A DNA stretch of 39,126 nt from Candidatus Neomarinimicrobiota bacterium. GTDB taxonomy: Bacteria > Fidelibacterota > UBA2242 > B5-G15. Position 1 is the stretch's first letter. Each line of letters opens with the position of its first letter. Location: positions 1-39,126 of the forward strand of contig JACDNV010000018.1 of NCBI GenBank assembly GCA_017656425.1, read 5' to 3'. Shown in pieces: positions 1-9,373 of this stretch. Below the pieces are notes generated by a model that was given only the letters and a program-made list of their open reading frames with translations, was not told the DNA's origin and made no database searches. A program made the position numbers and the translations under genes.

Positions 1-92
1 TGTCTACATTTTGAGTACAAAAGCCAAATCTGACAAAAAGCGATTTTGCATTTTTAAATTTGCATTCTGCATTCTACATTAAGCCATTGCAC

Positions 93-130
93 TTAACACT
101 ATATTTATTCACTAATGGAAATATAGTTAA
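93..130. repeat. Bulged inverted repeat upstream of alaS
   Basis: CTATATTT (99-106) pairs with AAATATAG (119-126), and the flanking TTAA (93-96) pairs with TTAA (127-130), leaving CA at 97-98 unpaired. No T-run follows, so it is not a canonical terminator. An ACTTAAC/GTTAAAA pair at its edges resembles short attC ends, but the element is only about 42 nt. A second, weaker inverted repeat (AAAATTA...TAATTTT, about 185-207) lies nearer alaS. I see nothing else in 1-299. Confidence 0.4.
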
Positions 131-299
131 AAACGGGTGTGTAATGATATTTATAGGGTGGAGTAGTAAAAAATTATCAAAATAAAATTATCGATGTGGT
201 AATTTTAATACCGTTATAAATTTCATATTTAATTATATATTGTTAATCTTTGTTACTTACTGTAATTTTGAGGTTTTGAGGATTGATATTTGGGGAATT

Positions 300-2912
300 A
301 TGAAAAGTTCAAAACAAATCAGAAATGAGTTCTTGGAATTTTTTAAAGGAAAAGGGCATGAAATTGTAAAAAGTTCACCTGTTATACCGCAAAATGATCC
401 CACCTTACTTTTTACAAATGCAGGGATGAATCAATTCAAGACAATATTTTTAAACCTCGAGAAACCGAAATATAAAAGAGTTGCAAATGCACAGAAATGC
501 ATACGTGTAAGTGGAAAACACAACGATCTAGAAGAGGTAGGAAAGGATACATACCATCATACATTTTTTGAAATGCTTGGTAACTGGTCATTTGGTGATT
601 ACTATAAAAGGGAAGCCATACAATGGGCGTGGGAGCTTGTAACAGAGGTATGGAACCTTGATAAAAAGAGATTGTGGGCTACCGTATATAAAGGTGATGA
701 AGAAGCCGAGCGCCTTTGGAAAGAAGTTACAGATATATCACCTGAAAGGGTTTTAAGATTTGGAGAAAAGGATAACTTTTGGGAAATGGGAGAGACAGGT
801 CCATGTGGACCCTGTTCGGAAATTCACTACTATATTGGTGACATGCCTGAGTCGCAAAGTGCTGAGAAAATAAACTCCGGTGATCCAGAGTATATAGAAA
901 TATGGAATCTAGTTTTTATTCAATATAATAGAGTGGAAGATGGTTTATTAACTCCATTGCCTATGAAGCATATTGACACTGGTGCTGGACTGGAACGAAT
1001 AGTTGCGATAATCCAGGGGAAAAAATCAAACTATGATACGGATCTGTTTAAGCCATTGATTGATGCGATAGAAGACATTACGGGAGTTAAATATAACGAA
1101 GAGAATGGTGTGTCACATCGTGTTATCTCTGACCATGTGAGGATGCTTTCATTCGCAATAGCCGATGGTGGATTACCTTCTAATGAAGGTAGAGGGTACG
1201 TTATAAGGAGAATACTAAGGAGGGCAGCTCGTTTTGGAAGAATTATTGGTATGCATCAGCCATTTATCTATAGACTGGTTGATATACTTGCCGATATAAT
1301 GGGTGACGTTTATCCTGAAGTAAGGGAAAGAACTGACCATATTAAGCGTGTTATAAAATATGAAGAAGAGCTGTTTAACGAGGCTCTTGATAGAGGTTTG
1401 AATCTTTTTACAAGTATAGTTGAAAAAACAAAAAGTTCAGGTGGAAAGATTATAAATGGGGAAGACGTATTTAAACTTTATGATACATACGGATTTCCTG
1501 TCGATCTAACAAAATTGATGGCAGAGGAAGAAGGTTTAACTATTGATGAAAATGGTTTTAATAAGATGCTTGAAGAACAGAGGGAACGTGGTAGAGCATA
1601 TTCTTCTTTTCAGGATAAATATGATATGAAGAAAATTGATTGGGTTTATGTTTCAGGTGTAGCAGATTCAGAATTTATCGGATATGAAAATATAGAATGT
1701 GAAGCTCAAATTGTAAGGTACCATTTTAGTGGTGATACTGCGTATCTAGTATTAGATAAAACTCCTTTTTATCCAGAGTCAGGTGGTCAAGTTGGAGATA
1801 AAGGTGTAATTGAAGGTAAAGGTTTTATCATTGAAGTAAACGATACAAAGAAAGCAAATGATTCTATAATCCACATAGGAAAACTAAAGCAAGGTGAAAG
1901 AAAAATTGATGATAACAAAGTTATAGCTAAGGTTAATAAGGAATTAAGAGATGCAACAAAGAGGAATCATACTGCTACTCATTTACTCCATCGTGCTCTG
2001 ATAATAACTCTTGGAGAGCATGTTCATCAGGCTGGTTCGCTTGTTGAACCTGAAAGGTTACGCTTTGATTTTACACATTATGAAAAACTAACTGATGAAC
2101 AAATAGAAAAAATTGAAGATATAGTGAACCGTATTATTTTAGAAAATAGAAAAGTGATAAAAACATATAAAAAGTTTGATGAAGCAAAAAAAGATGATGT
2201 AATTGCTCTTTTCGGTGAAAAATATGATGAAATCGTTAGGGTAGTTGAAGTTGAGGGTTTTAGCAAAGAACTTTGCGGAGGTACTCATGTGGACTATACG
2301 GGGGAAGTTGGATATTTTAAAATTTTAAGTGAGACATCTGTTGCTGCTGGAGTAAGAAGAATTGAAGCTGTAACAGGCATGGAATCAGTAAAAGTATCAA
2401 GAACTTATAGCAAGATTATAAAGTCGCTGGAAGAAAAATTTGGAATTTCCCATAAAGAACTAATAAAAAGAGTGGAAAAACTTATCGAAGAAAATAAAGC
2501 CCTAAAGAAGAGGGGGATAGGGTTAATCAATACCGATGATTTGAAAATAAAAGAAGTAGACAAACAGAATTTGGGAGAATTAACAGTTGTAAGTAAATAT
2601 TTTTATGAATTAGATGAGAGAATGCTAATGGAAATAGCCGACAAAATAAGAGAAGAAAATAGAAATTGCATTGGTATACTTGGAACTATTATAGACGGTA
2701 AACCAAAAGCTGTAGTAACTATTACAGACGATGTTATAAGTAAATATAAAATAAAAGCTGGTGACATTGCCAAGGAAATTGGTAGCATTATGGGTGGTGG
2801 AGGAGGTGGTAAATCTCATATCGCAACAGCTGGCGGAAGAGAACCAAGTTTAATTCACAAAGCGCTGAAAAAATCAATAGATATAATAAGAGAAGTTTTA
2901 GATAAAAATTGA
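300..2912 (+). CDS. alaS: Alanine--tRNA ligase
   Basis: AlaRS charges tRNA-Ala with alanine and hydrolyses mischarged products; it is cytosolic. The class II catalytic core is at the N-terminus (YHHTFFEMLGNWSFGDYYK, then GPCGPCSEIHYY). The editing domain has the zinc motif HTATHLLHRAL plus CGGTHV. The C-terminal DHHA1 region ends in GGGGGGKSHIATAGG. At 870 residues it is the normal family length. I start at the ATG at 300 because GGGGA (292-296) is a well-placed ribosome binding site and the protein then begins MKSSKQIRNEFLEFF, as in other AlaRS. An upstream TTG at 240 would add 20 residues with no homology-like character. It heads a closely packed run, with gcvPB 8 nt downstream. Confidence 0.97.
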   Translation: MKSSKQIRNEFLEFFKGKGHEIVKSSPVIPQNDPTLLFTNAGMNQFKTIFLNLEKPKYKRVANAQKCIRVSGKHNDLEEVGKDTYHHTFFEMLGNWSFGDYYKREAIQWAWELVTEVWNLDKKRLWATVYKGDEEAERLWKEVTDISPERVLRFGEKDNFWEMGETGPCGPCSEIHYYIGDMPESQSAEKINSGDPEYIEIWNLVFIQYNRVEDGLLTPLPMKHIDTGAGLERIVAIIQGKKSNYDTDLFKPLIDAIEDITGVKYNEENGVSHRVISDHVRMLSFAIADGGLPSNEGRGYVIRRILRRAARFGRIIGMHQPFIYRLVDILADIMGDVYPEVRERTDHIKRVIKYEEELFNEALDRGLNLFTSIVEKTKSSGGKIINGEDVFKLYDTYGFPVDLTKLMAEEEGLTIDENGFNKMLEEQRERGRAYSSFQDKYDMKKIDWVYVSGVADSEFIGYENIECEAQIVRYHFSGDTAYLVLDKTPFYPESGGQVGDKGVIEGKGFIIEVNDTKKANDSIIHIGKLKQGERKIDDNKVIAKVNKELRDATKRNHTATHLLHRALIITLGEHVHQAGSLVEPERLRFDFTHYEKLTDEQIEKIEDIVNRIILENRKVIKTYKKFDEAKKDDVIALFGEKYDEIVRVVEVEGFSKELCGGTHVDYTGEVGYFKILSETSVAAGVRRIEAVTGMESVKVSRTYSKIIKSLEEKFGISHKELIKRVEKLIEENKALKKRGIGLINTDDLKIKEVDKQNLGELTVVSKYFYELDERMLMEIADKIREENRNCIGILGTIIDGKPKAVVTITDDVISKYKIKAGDIAKEIGSIMGGGGGGKSHIATAGGREPSLIHKALKKSIDIIREVLDKN

Positions 2913-2920
2913 GACTTTGA

Positions 2921-4375
2921 ATGGAAAAATTAATTTTTGAATATTCAAAAGAGGGTAAAATTGGTTATTCTTTACCGGAATTTGACTACAAAGAAGTAGA
3001 ACAACTTATTCCTGATGAGTACTTACGTATTAAGGAGGCAGAATTACCTGAAGTATCTGAGCCAGAAGTTGTTAGACACTTTATTAAACTATCAACTTTG
3101 AATCATCATGTGGATAAAGATTTTTATCCGTTAGGTTCCTGTACAATGAAATATAACCCTAAAATTAATGAAAAACTTGCTTCCTTATCCGGATTTACAG
3201 AGTTACATCCACTTCAAGACGAATCTTCAGTTCAGGGAGCTTTGCAAATAATGTATGAACTGGAAAAATATTTGTGTGAAATTACTGGGATGAATTCTGC
3301 TACATTGCAACCGGCGGCGGGCTCACATGGAGAACTAACAGGCGTTATGATAATGAAAAAATATCATAACAAGAAAGGAGAGAATAGAGAATATATTCTG
3401 GTTCCTGACTCTGCCCATGGGACAAATCCATCCAGTGTTAGCTCATGTGGTTTTAAAGCATTATCGCTCAAGACTGATGAAAATGGAATGGTCGATCTGG
3501 AAGATTTGAAAGAAAAAATGAATGAGAATGTAGCCGGTTTAATGTTGACAAATCCGAATACACTTGGAATTTTTGAAGAAAATGTTGAAAAACTCTCAGA
3601 GATCGTACACTCCTATGATGGTATAATGTATATGGACGGAGCAAATCTTAACGCTTTACTCGGTATTGTGAGACCCGGTGATATGGGATTTGATATTGTT
3701 CATATTAATCTTCACAAAACTTTTTCCACACCTCATGGTGGTGGAGGACCGGGTAGTGGTCCGATTGCTGTATCAAAGAGACTTGAAAAATTTCTACCTG
3801 TTCCTCGGATTGTTCTAAAAAATGGTAAATACAGTTTTGACTATAATAGACCTGATTCCATAGGTAAAGTTTTATCATTTTATGGAAATTTCGGAATAAT
3901 TGTAAGGGCTTATGTCTATATAAGGATGATGGGAATTGAGGGATTAAAAAAGGCATCCAAAAATGCTATAATAAATGCTAATTATTTAAAAGAAAAGATA
4001 AAAAAATATTATGAGGTTCCCTATGATAGACCATGTATGCATGAATTTGTCGCATCAGGAAAGAATTTAAAGAGGTATGGAGTTAGGACACTTGATATAG
4101 CTAAACGAATACTGGATTTTGGTATGCATGCACCGACGATCTATTTCCCTTTAATAGTGCCTGAGGCTTTAATGATAGAGCCGGCTGAAACTGAGAGCAA
4201 AGAGACACTTGATAGATTTATTGACGTTATGATTAAAATCAGAAAAGAGGCAGAGGAAAATCCTGATTTACTTCATGAAGCACCTCATAATACCCCTGTC
4301 AGTAGGGTAAACGATCTAAAGGCAAATAAGGAATTGAAGGTCAATTGGTATAAAGATAAAGGTGGTGAATTATGA
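2921..4375 (+). CDS. gcvPB: Glycine dehydrogenase (decarboxylating) subunit 2
   Basis: This is the PLP-binding subunit of the two-subunit P-protein of the glycine cleavage system, which decarboxylates glycine and passes aminomethyl to the H-protein. Diagnostic blocks are [23 protein letters not shown] and [19 protein letters not shown], in which Lys266 is the expected PLP lysine. At 484 residues it matches the split-type subunit 2. The partner gcvPA and the gcvT and gcvH genes are absent from the window; alaS lies directly upstream instead, so the complex must be completed from another locus. The final codons overlap the next start (ATGA). Confidence 0.95.
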   Translation: MEKLIFEYSKEGKIGYSLPEFDYKEVEQLIPDEYLRIKEAELPEVSEPEVVRHFIKLSTLNHHVDKDFYPLGSCTMKYNPKINEKLASLSGFTELHPLQDESSVQGALQIMYELEKYLCEITGMNSATLQPAAGSHGELTGVMIMKKYHNKKGENREYILVPDSAHGTNPSSVSSCGFKALSLKTDENGMVDLEDLKEKMNENVAGLMLTNPNTLGIFEENVEKLSEIVHSYDGIMYMDGANLNALLGIVRPGDMGFDIVHINLHKTFSTPHGGGGPGSGPIAVSKRLEKFLPVPRIVLKNGKYSFDYNRPDSIGKVLSFYGNFGIIVRAYVYIRMMGIEGLKKASKNAIINANYLKEKIKKYYEVPYDRPCMHEFVASGKNLKRYGVRTLDIAKRILDFGMHAPTIYFPLIVPEALMIEPAETESKETLDRFIDVMIKIRKEAEENPDLLHEAPHNTPVSRVNDLKANKELKVNWYKDKGGEL

Positions 4376-4788
4376 AATATAAAAAAAGTGGAAATGTATA
4401 CATAGTGAAGATTGATAAGGGTGAATCAGTTATTGAGAAACTTATGGAATTTGCAGAAAATGAAGAGATTGTCAGTGGTAAAATTTCAGGTATTGGTGCT
4501 ATTTTTGATCCTGTATTGTCCTATTTTGATGTAAGTAAGAAAGAATATAGAACAAAGGAATTCCATGGGGAATATGAAATGGCATCATGTCTGGGAAATA
4601 TCGCTTTGAAAGATGGAGAGGTTTTTGTTCATTTACATGTTGTCCTTTCAGATGGTGATTTCAAAACGATAGGAGGTCATCTTAATTCTGCGAAAATTTC
4701 AGGTGCGGGTGAATTTTTTATCATTCCAACTATTGAAATAAATAGAAAATACGATGATAATGTTGGTCTTTTTATATGGGATTTATAA
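4372..4788 (+). CDS. PPC/DUF296 domain protein
   Basis: A 138-residue single-domain PPC (plants and prokaryotes conserved, DUF296) protein. Visible family features are the N-terminal beta-strand ending GKISGIGA, the metal-site histidines H87 and H89 (VHLHVVLSD) and H103 (GGHL), and the closing [10 protein letters not shown] strand. Plant members are fused to AT-hooks and bind DNA. Stand-alone bacterial members form trimers, usually of unknown function, and nothing here shows DNA binding. The start overlaps the gcvPB stop in an ATGA, so it is translationally coupled to gcvPB, and ridA follows 16 nt later. A role near amino-acid or PLP metabolism is inference from that context only. Confidence 0.85.
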   Translation: MKYKKSGNVYIVKIDKGESVIEKLMEFAENEEIVSGKISGIGAIFDPVLSYFDVSKKEYRTKEFHGEYEMASCLGNIALKDGEVFVHLHVVLSDGDFKTIGGHLNSAKISGAGEFFIIPTIEINRKYDDNVGLFIWDL

Positions 4789-4804
4789 ACAAAGAGGTTT
4801 TTAA

Positions 4805-5191
4805 ATGTGTTCAAAAAAGATAGTAAAGACAGATAAGGCTCCTTCTGCAATAGGTCCTTACAGTCAGGCAGTAATTTCAAATAATTTTATTTTTACTGCT
4901 GGGCAGATTCCAATTAATCCAGAGACAGGCAGGATCGTTGATGGTGGTTTTAAAGAACAGGTTAGGCAAGTTCTAGAGAATATAAAAGCAATTATAGAAG
5001 CTGCAGGTAGCAATATAGAGAATATTGTTAAATTAACGGTATATTTGACTGACCTTAGCTTTTTTGGAGAATTAAATGAGGTCTTTAATGAATATTTTTC
5101 TGATAATCCACCTGCAAGGTCAGCTATGCAGGTTTCACGTTTACCAAAAGAGGCTATGATAGAAATAGATGCAGTTGTAACTCTCAAATAG
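4805..5191 (+). CDS. ridA: RidA/YjgF-family enamine/imine deaminase
   Basis: RidA hydrolyses reactive 2-aminoacrylate and related imines released by PLP enzymes, protecting cytosolic PLP-dependent proteins. The sequence has APSAIGPYSQA and FTAGQIPINPETG near the N-terminus. The catalytic arginine R105 is in PPARSAMQV, and E120 is in AMIEIDAVV, both in canonical positions. Its 128 residues are the usual family length. An AGAGG ribosome binding site lies about 7 nt before the ATG. Neighbouring gcvPB is a PLP enzyme, which fits a protective role. Confidence 0.93.
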   Translation: MCSKKIVKTDKAPSAIGPYSQAVISNNFIFTAGQIPINPETGRIVDGGFKEQVRQVLENIKAIIEAAGSNIENIVKLTVYLTDLSFFGELNEVFNEYFSDNPPARSAMQVSRLPKEAMIEIDAVVTLK

Positions 5192-5202
5192 GGGTGTATT
5201 TA

Positions 5203-6087
5203 TTGAAGAAGAAATTTGCGATAATTGTAAATCCAATTGCAGGGCGAGGAAGGACGTTAAAAAAATTGAAAGTATTAAAATCTCTAACTGACAATGCGAA
5301 ATATGCGGATTTCGATTTCTATTTTACCGAATATCCACAGCATGCCACACAAATAGCTGAGGCAATACACAAGAATTATGACGCAGTACTTGCGTTTGGT
5401 GGAGATGGAACTGCTAATGAGGTTATGAATGGGCTCATAGGTACAGATACCCCATTTGGAATAATTCCTCAGGGAACTGGTAATGATTTTGCTCGCAGTA
5501 TGAAAATGAGTTTTGATATAAAAGAGACTATTGAAAAGATATTAAAATTTAACACAAGAAAAATAGACATTGGTAGTATCGGAGATAAATTTTTCTTAAA
5601 TGGTGTTGGAATCGGATTTGATGGATACGTAAGCCACGTAGCAAAGAAGATAAAAATACTAAAAGGTCCAATAATATATTTTACAACCATATTATATTGC
5701 ATGCTGGTATGGAAAGCCATTCCCATTCACCTTGAAATAGATGGTAAACATTACGGGAAGATGCATGTCTTCCTTCTTGCAGTAGGCAATGGAAATTATA
5801 TTGGCGGGGGCTTGAAACTTACTCCAAATGCAGTTGTAGATGATGAAAATTTTGACATTTGTAAGATCGATAACCTTCCAATATTTAAAGTCATTTTCAA
5901 CCTATTTCGCCTTAAAGATGGGACAATAGAAAGAATAAAAGAAGTTAGCATTCTAAGAGGTAAGAGTTTGTTGATAAGAAGTCATCTGAATTTACCAATA
6001 CATTATGATGGTGAGCTATTCCAGAGCCAGGGTAAAGATGTAAAAATAACCATTTATCCAAAATCGGCACTTGTAATTTCAGGATGA
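5203..6087 (+). CDS. YegS/BmrU-type lipid (diacylglycerol) kinase
   Basis: A diacylglycerol-kinase catalytic-domain protein that phosphorylates a lipid alcohol with ATP at the membrane. The N-terminus reads KKKFAIIVNPIAGRGR, followed by the nucleotide loop AFGGDGTANEVMNGL and GIIPQGTGNDFARS, all hallmark motifs. The C-terminal half has the YegS-type beta-sandwich blocks (FLNGVGIGFDG, GNGNYIGGGLKLTPNA, HYDGE). I favour the TTG at 5203 because GGGG (5191-5194) is then correctly spaced; a GTG at 5194 would overlap that site and add three residues. The substrate cannot be read from sequence. A UbiA/geranylgeranyl-reductase cluster and plsY in the same gene run make a membrane-lipid role likely. 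Confidence 0.88.
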   Translation: MKKKFAIIVNPIAGRGRTLKKLKVLKSLTDNAKYADFDFYFTEYPQHATQIAEAIHKNYDAVLAFGGDGTANEVMNGLIGTDTPFGIIPQGTGNDFARSMKMSFDIKETIEKILKFNTRKIDIGSIGDKFFLNGVGIGFDGYVSHVAKKIKILKGPIIYFTTILYCMLVWKAIPIHLEIDGKHYGKMHVFLLAVGNGNYIGGGLKLTPNAVVDDENFDICKIDNLPIFKVIFNLFRLKDGTIERIKEVSILRGKSLLIRSHLNLPIHYDGELFQSQGKDVKITIYPKSALVISG

Positions 6088-6608
6088 AATATAACTTAAA
6101 AACAATTATTATTATAATTATTGCTATAGATAAAATTTTATTATCGGCCGATACGACGGATATCGATACAATTAGTTCAAAAAAAGCTCTAATTTATTCT
6201 ATAATGTTTCCCGGAATGGGGCAGATATATTTAAAGAAGTACCATAAAGCAGTATTAATGATTTCTGCGGAAGCATTTTTTATCTACAAGGCTTCATACT
6301 ATCATAAGATAAATAGATATGTTGACAGGACTATTGATATAGTAGGTCCAGAGGTGTGGTTTTCTCTATCAGAGGATGCGAGGAAGGATTCTATAAAAAA
6401 ATACACAGGATTTGATCTGAACTTGAGTACATGGAGACCAAGAGAAAAAAGGAATAAATATGTATGGTGGGCTGTAGCAACATATCTTTATAATATACTT
6501 GATGCGTATGTCGATGCTGAGTTATATTATTTCCCCGAGGAAACTAAATTTAGATTCTTCTATGATCCAATTAAGGGAGTGGGTGCAAAGTTTGTTATAA
6601 ACTTTTAG
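6084..6608 (+). CDS. DUF5683-family membrane/envelope protein
   Basis: A 174-residue protein with an N-terminal hydrophobic segment (about residues 7-22, signal peptide or anchor). Next comes the block IMFPGMGQIYLKKYHKAVLM and a late hydrophobic segment WWAVATYLYNILDAYVDAEL. The 'PGxGQIY...KY.KA' and 'N.LDAYVDA.L' pair is what I recognise as DUF5683, widespread in FCB bacteria and of unknown function. The start overlaps the lipid kinase stop (ATGA). A symporter gene follows 13 nt downstream. Confidence 0.75.
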   Translation: MKYNLKTIIIIIIAIDKILLSADTTDIDTISSKKALIYSIMFPGMGQIYLKKYHKAVLMISAEAFFIYKASYYHKINRYVDRTIDIVGPEVWFSLSEDARKDSIKKYTGFDLNLSTWRPREKRNKYVWWAVATYLYNILDAYVDAELYYFPEETKFRFFYDPIKGVGAKFVINF

Positions 6609-6621
6609 GAGGTATAGTTTA

Positions 6622-7971
6622 ATGGAAAGGGAAAGATGGTCTTCCAAGGTTGGATTTGTGCTTGCTTCAGCTGGTTCAGCAATAGGTCTTGGAAATATCT
6701 GGAAATTTCCATATTTGGTGGGTGAAAATGGAGGGGCTGCATTTATATTTATATATTTGTTGAGTGTTTGTATAATTGGTCTCCCAGTTCTAATTGCGGA
6801 GATTTTGATTGGTAGAACTGCTCAGAGAAATCCAGTTGGAAGTTTTCGAGTTTTAACAAACGGAAATAAATTCTGGACATTAGTAGGCTATATGGGAATT
6901 TTTGCTGGCTTTATAATATTAAGCTATTACAATATTATAGCTGGTTGGAGTTTCGGTTATTTTATAGAATCTTTTCGTGGTTCTTTTAACAAACTTATAA
7001 CCCCAGATCAGGCTTCAGAGTATTTTAAAATTTTAAGTAATAATCCCCTTTGGACGCTTTTATATCATGCCATCTTTATGGCATTCTCTACAATCATAAT
7101 TTTCTTTGGTATTAAGAAGGGAATAGAAAAATCAGCAAAGATAATGATGCCACTTTTATTTATCTTGATTATTGTATTGGTAATAAGAGGCGTAACATTG
7201 ATTGGATCAAGAGAAGGTGTAAACTACCTGATAAAGATAGATTTGCATCGTATAGATAGTAAAACCTTTTTAATGGCGCTAGGACAGGCTTTTTTCTCAT
7301 TAAGCCTTGGAATGGGGGCGTTGATGACCTATGGTAGCTACATGTCTAAGGAAGATAATTTACCTTCTTCGGCTTTAAATATTGTTCTACTAGATACTCT
7401 TGTAGCACTTGTATCAGGATTTATGATTTTCCCCGCACTTTTTGCAATGGGACAGGAGCCAAATCAGGGGATCGCTCTAATATTTTATATATTACCTGTT
7501 ATATTTAATTCCATACCAGGTGGGTATATATTCAGAATATTTTTCTTTCTATTACTTTCCCTTGCAGCTCTTACATCAACAATATCACTATTTGAGGTGG
7601 TAACATCATTTGCAATAGACGAACTGAAAGCAAATAGGAAAAAATGTGTGATCCTCATTGGGTTATTAGTTTTTGTTATTGGTATTCCAAGTGGCTTGTC
7701 TTTCAGTGTATTCAAAAATTTTAAGATTTTTGGAATGACATTTTTTGAGTTTTTTGATTTTATTGCAGCAAATATATTATTGCCGACAGGCGGGATATTG
7801 ATATCAGTTTTTATTGGTTGGTATTGGGGTAAAGAAAAGGCTATAAGGTATCTAATACAGGGAGTTAAGAGGTTTCCAGAGCCTCTGCTGAATTGCTGGT
7901 TTATAGTAGTCAAATATCTTGCTCCTGTTTTAATACTCCTTGTATTTTTTACAGGCTTGGGTATATTATGA
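6622..7971 (+). CDS. Neurotransmitter:sodium symporter (NSS/SNF) family transporter
   Basis: A Na+-coupled amino-acid-type transporter of the LeuT fold. The unwound TM1 is explicit: VGFVLASAGSAIGLGNIWKFPYL followed by GENGGAAF. TM6 reads ALGQAFFSLSLGMGALMTYGSY, the other half of the substrate and sodium site. At 449 residues with about 11-12 hydrophobic segments it matches the shorter bacterial members such as MhsT. The substrate, probably a hydrophobic or small amino acid, cannot be assigned. AGGAGG-like spacing (TTTTAGGAGGTATAG) precedes the ATG. The stop overlaps the next gene's start. Confidence 0.93.
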   Translation: MERERWSSKVGFVLASAGSAIGLGNIWKFPYLVGENGGAAFIFIYLLSVCIIGLPVLIAEILIGRTAQRNPVGSFRVLTNGNKFWTLVGYMGIFAGFIILSYYNIIAGWSFGYFIESFRGSFNKLITPDQASEYFKILSNNPLWTLLYHAIFMAFSTIIIFFGIKKGIEKSAKIMMPLLFILIIVLVIRGVTLIGSREGVNYLIKIDLHRIDSKTFLMALGQAFFSLSLGMGALMTYGSYMSKEDNLPSSALNIVLLDTLVALVSGFMIFPALFAMGQEPNQGIALIFYILPVIFNSIPGGYIFRIFFFLLLSLAALTSTISLFEVVTSFAIDELKANRKKCVILIGLLVFVIGIPSGLSFSVFKNFKIFGMTFFEFFDFIAANILLPTGGILISVFIGWYWGKEKAIRYLIQGVKRFPEPLLNCWFIVVKYLAPVLILLVFFTGLGIL

Positions 7972-8309
7972 AAAAGTATTTCCCTTGCATCCTGGTATTA
8001 ATCATCATTTTTATTCTTTTTCATAGTCCGCTGGTTTGTAATCAACGGGATAAATGGTTAGCTTTTGACAAATATCAGCATTTGACAGCTTCATTCTTCT
8101 TAGTGACGGCTAACTATTATTTTTTTAACAGGTATAATGATTATTCTTCTCAAAACGCAAAGAAATATTCAGCTATAGTTACTTTTAATATTGGATTATT
8201 AAAAGAATTTTATGATAGGTACTATAAAAAAACTTATTTCAGTAGAAAGGATTTAGTTATTGATATGGTTGGAATTGGATTGGCTTTGATATTTGTTAAT
8301 AACTTATGA
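7968..8309 (+). CDS. DUF2279 (YfiM-like) envelope protein
   Basis: I start this 113-residue protein at the ATG overlapping the symporter stop (ATGA); an upstream in-frame extension inside the symporter is unlikely. An N-terminal hydrophobic stretch (ILVLIIIFILFHSPLV) is a signal peptide or anchor. Conserved blocks are DKYQHLTASFFL, GLLKEFYDR and FSRKDLVIDMVGIGLAL, the D-K-x-x-H / KE-x-x-D / D-x-x-x-D pattern of DUF2279/YfiM proteins. Function is unknown. Both ends overlap neighbouring genes, so it is part of one transcript. Confidence 0.72.
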   Translation: MKKYFPCILVLIIIFILFHSPLVCNQRDKWLAFDKYQHLTASFFLVTANYYFFNRYNDYSSQNAKKYSAIVTFNIGLLKEFYDRYYKKTYFSRKDLVIDMVGIGLALIFVNNL

Positions 8310-9367
8310 ATAGTGAAATAGAATATGTAGGTTGCATACATATCCATACTATTTATTCCGACGGTTCAGGGAATTATGAAGATATTATTAGCAAAGGGAT
8401 AGAAGCGAACCTTGATTATCTTATGTTTTCTGACCATATGACATTACAACCCAAAAGAGATGGTTATGGTGGCTGGTATAATGGTCTTTTTGTAATTGTA
8501 GGGTATGAAATTAATGATAAAGATGATAGACATCACTTTCTTGCTTTTGGTATTGATGAAGAGTTGCCGAAAGATCTATCTCACGAGGAATATATTGAAA
8601 GGGTTAAAGCCTTAGGTGGATTGGGTATTGTTGCTCATCCTTTTGAAGAAAGAGATATTGAACATGCATTACCTGGTTATCCGCCGGCACCATGGGGAAA
8701 TCTTGATTATAAAGGAATAGAAACAATAGAAATCTGGAATATGATGTCTCACTGGATGGAGAAAACAACTATAAGGAATAAATACTGGAATGCGATTCAT
8801 CCTCGAAGTTTTTCTACATTTCCTAAAAAGAACCTGCTTCAGTGGTGGGATAATGTAAATAAAGTTAGGAAAGTAACAGGAATCGGTTCTGTTGATGCAC
8901 ATGCAATTAAAGTAAAAGTACTGGGACTTTTTTCTAAATCAATTTTCGATTATAAAATAATGTTTAAATCAATTCGCACTCATCTATTGCTCGATAAGCC
9001 AATTTCAAAAGAAAAGTCCATAAAGGAAAATGAAAAGTTGATTTTTAATGCAATAAAAAATGGTAGATGTTTTATATCAAACTATAGACGAGGTGACGCC
9101 AGGGGATTCAGGTTTTGGGCTGAAAATGAAGGCAATATTTATCATATGGGTGATAGGGTAATAAGTAATGATGTAACGCTTAAAGCAATATTACCAGATA
9201 AAGCCGTTTGTAAAGTCATAAAAGATGGGAAAGTGTTTTATAAAAATGAAATAAATACGTTAAATTTGGATGTACCTAGTGGTATTTATCGGCTCGAAGT
9301 GGAAAAGGAAGGAAGAGGCTGGATTTATACAAATCATATAAAGGTAATTGGAAATTTTGAAAGGTGA
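8306..9367 (+). CDS. PHP-domain metal-dependent phosphoesterase
   Basis: A PHP domain occupies roughly residues 8-215. Metal ligands are in HIHTIYSDGSG (H12, H14, D19), FSDH (D43, H44), GYEIN (E68), VAHPFEE and GSVDAHA. The C-terminal third is a beta-rich accessory region ending in RLEVEKEGRGWIYTNHIKV, which I do not recognise. PHP enzymes hydrolyse phosphoesters such as 3',5'-nucleotides or histidinol phosphate. At 353 residues with this extension it is closer to the stand-alone phosphoesterases than to HisK. The start overlaps the DUF2279 stop (ATGA), and purF follows after 6 nt. Confidence 0.85.
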   Translation: MNSEIEYVGCIHIHTIYSDGSGNYEDIISKGIEANLDYLMFSDHMTLQPKRDGYGGWYNGLFVIVGYEINDKDDRHHFLAFGIDEELPKDLSHEEYIERVKALGGLGIVAHPFEERDIEHALPGYPPAPWGNLDYKGIETIEIWNMMSHWMEKTTIRNKYWNAIHPRSFSTFPKKNLLQWWDNVNKVRKVTGIGSVDAHAIKVKVLGLFSKSIFDYKIMFKSIRTHLLLDKPISKEKSIKENEKLIFNAIKNGRCFISNYRRGDARGFRFWAENEGNIYHMGDRVISNDVTLKAILPDKAVCKVIKDGKVFYKNEINTLNLDVPSGIYRLEVEKEGRGWIYTNHIKVIGNFER

Positions 9368-9373
9368 AATGAT

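Noticed and set aside
240-299. N-terminal extension of AlaRS from a TTG at 240
   Set aside because: The ATG at 300 has a correctly spaced GGGGA and matches family N-termini.
2917-2925. Glycine riboswitch before gcvPB
   Set aside because: Only 8 nt separate alaS and gcvPB, so there is no room for an aptamer.
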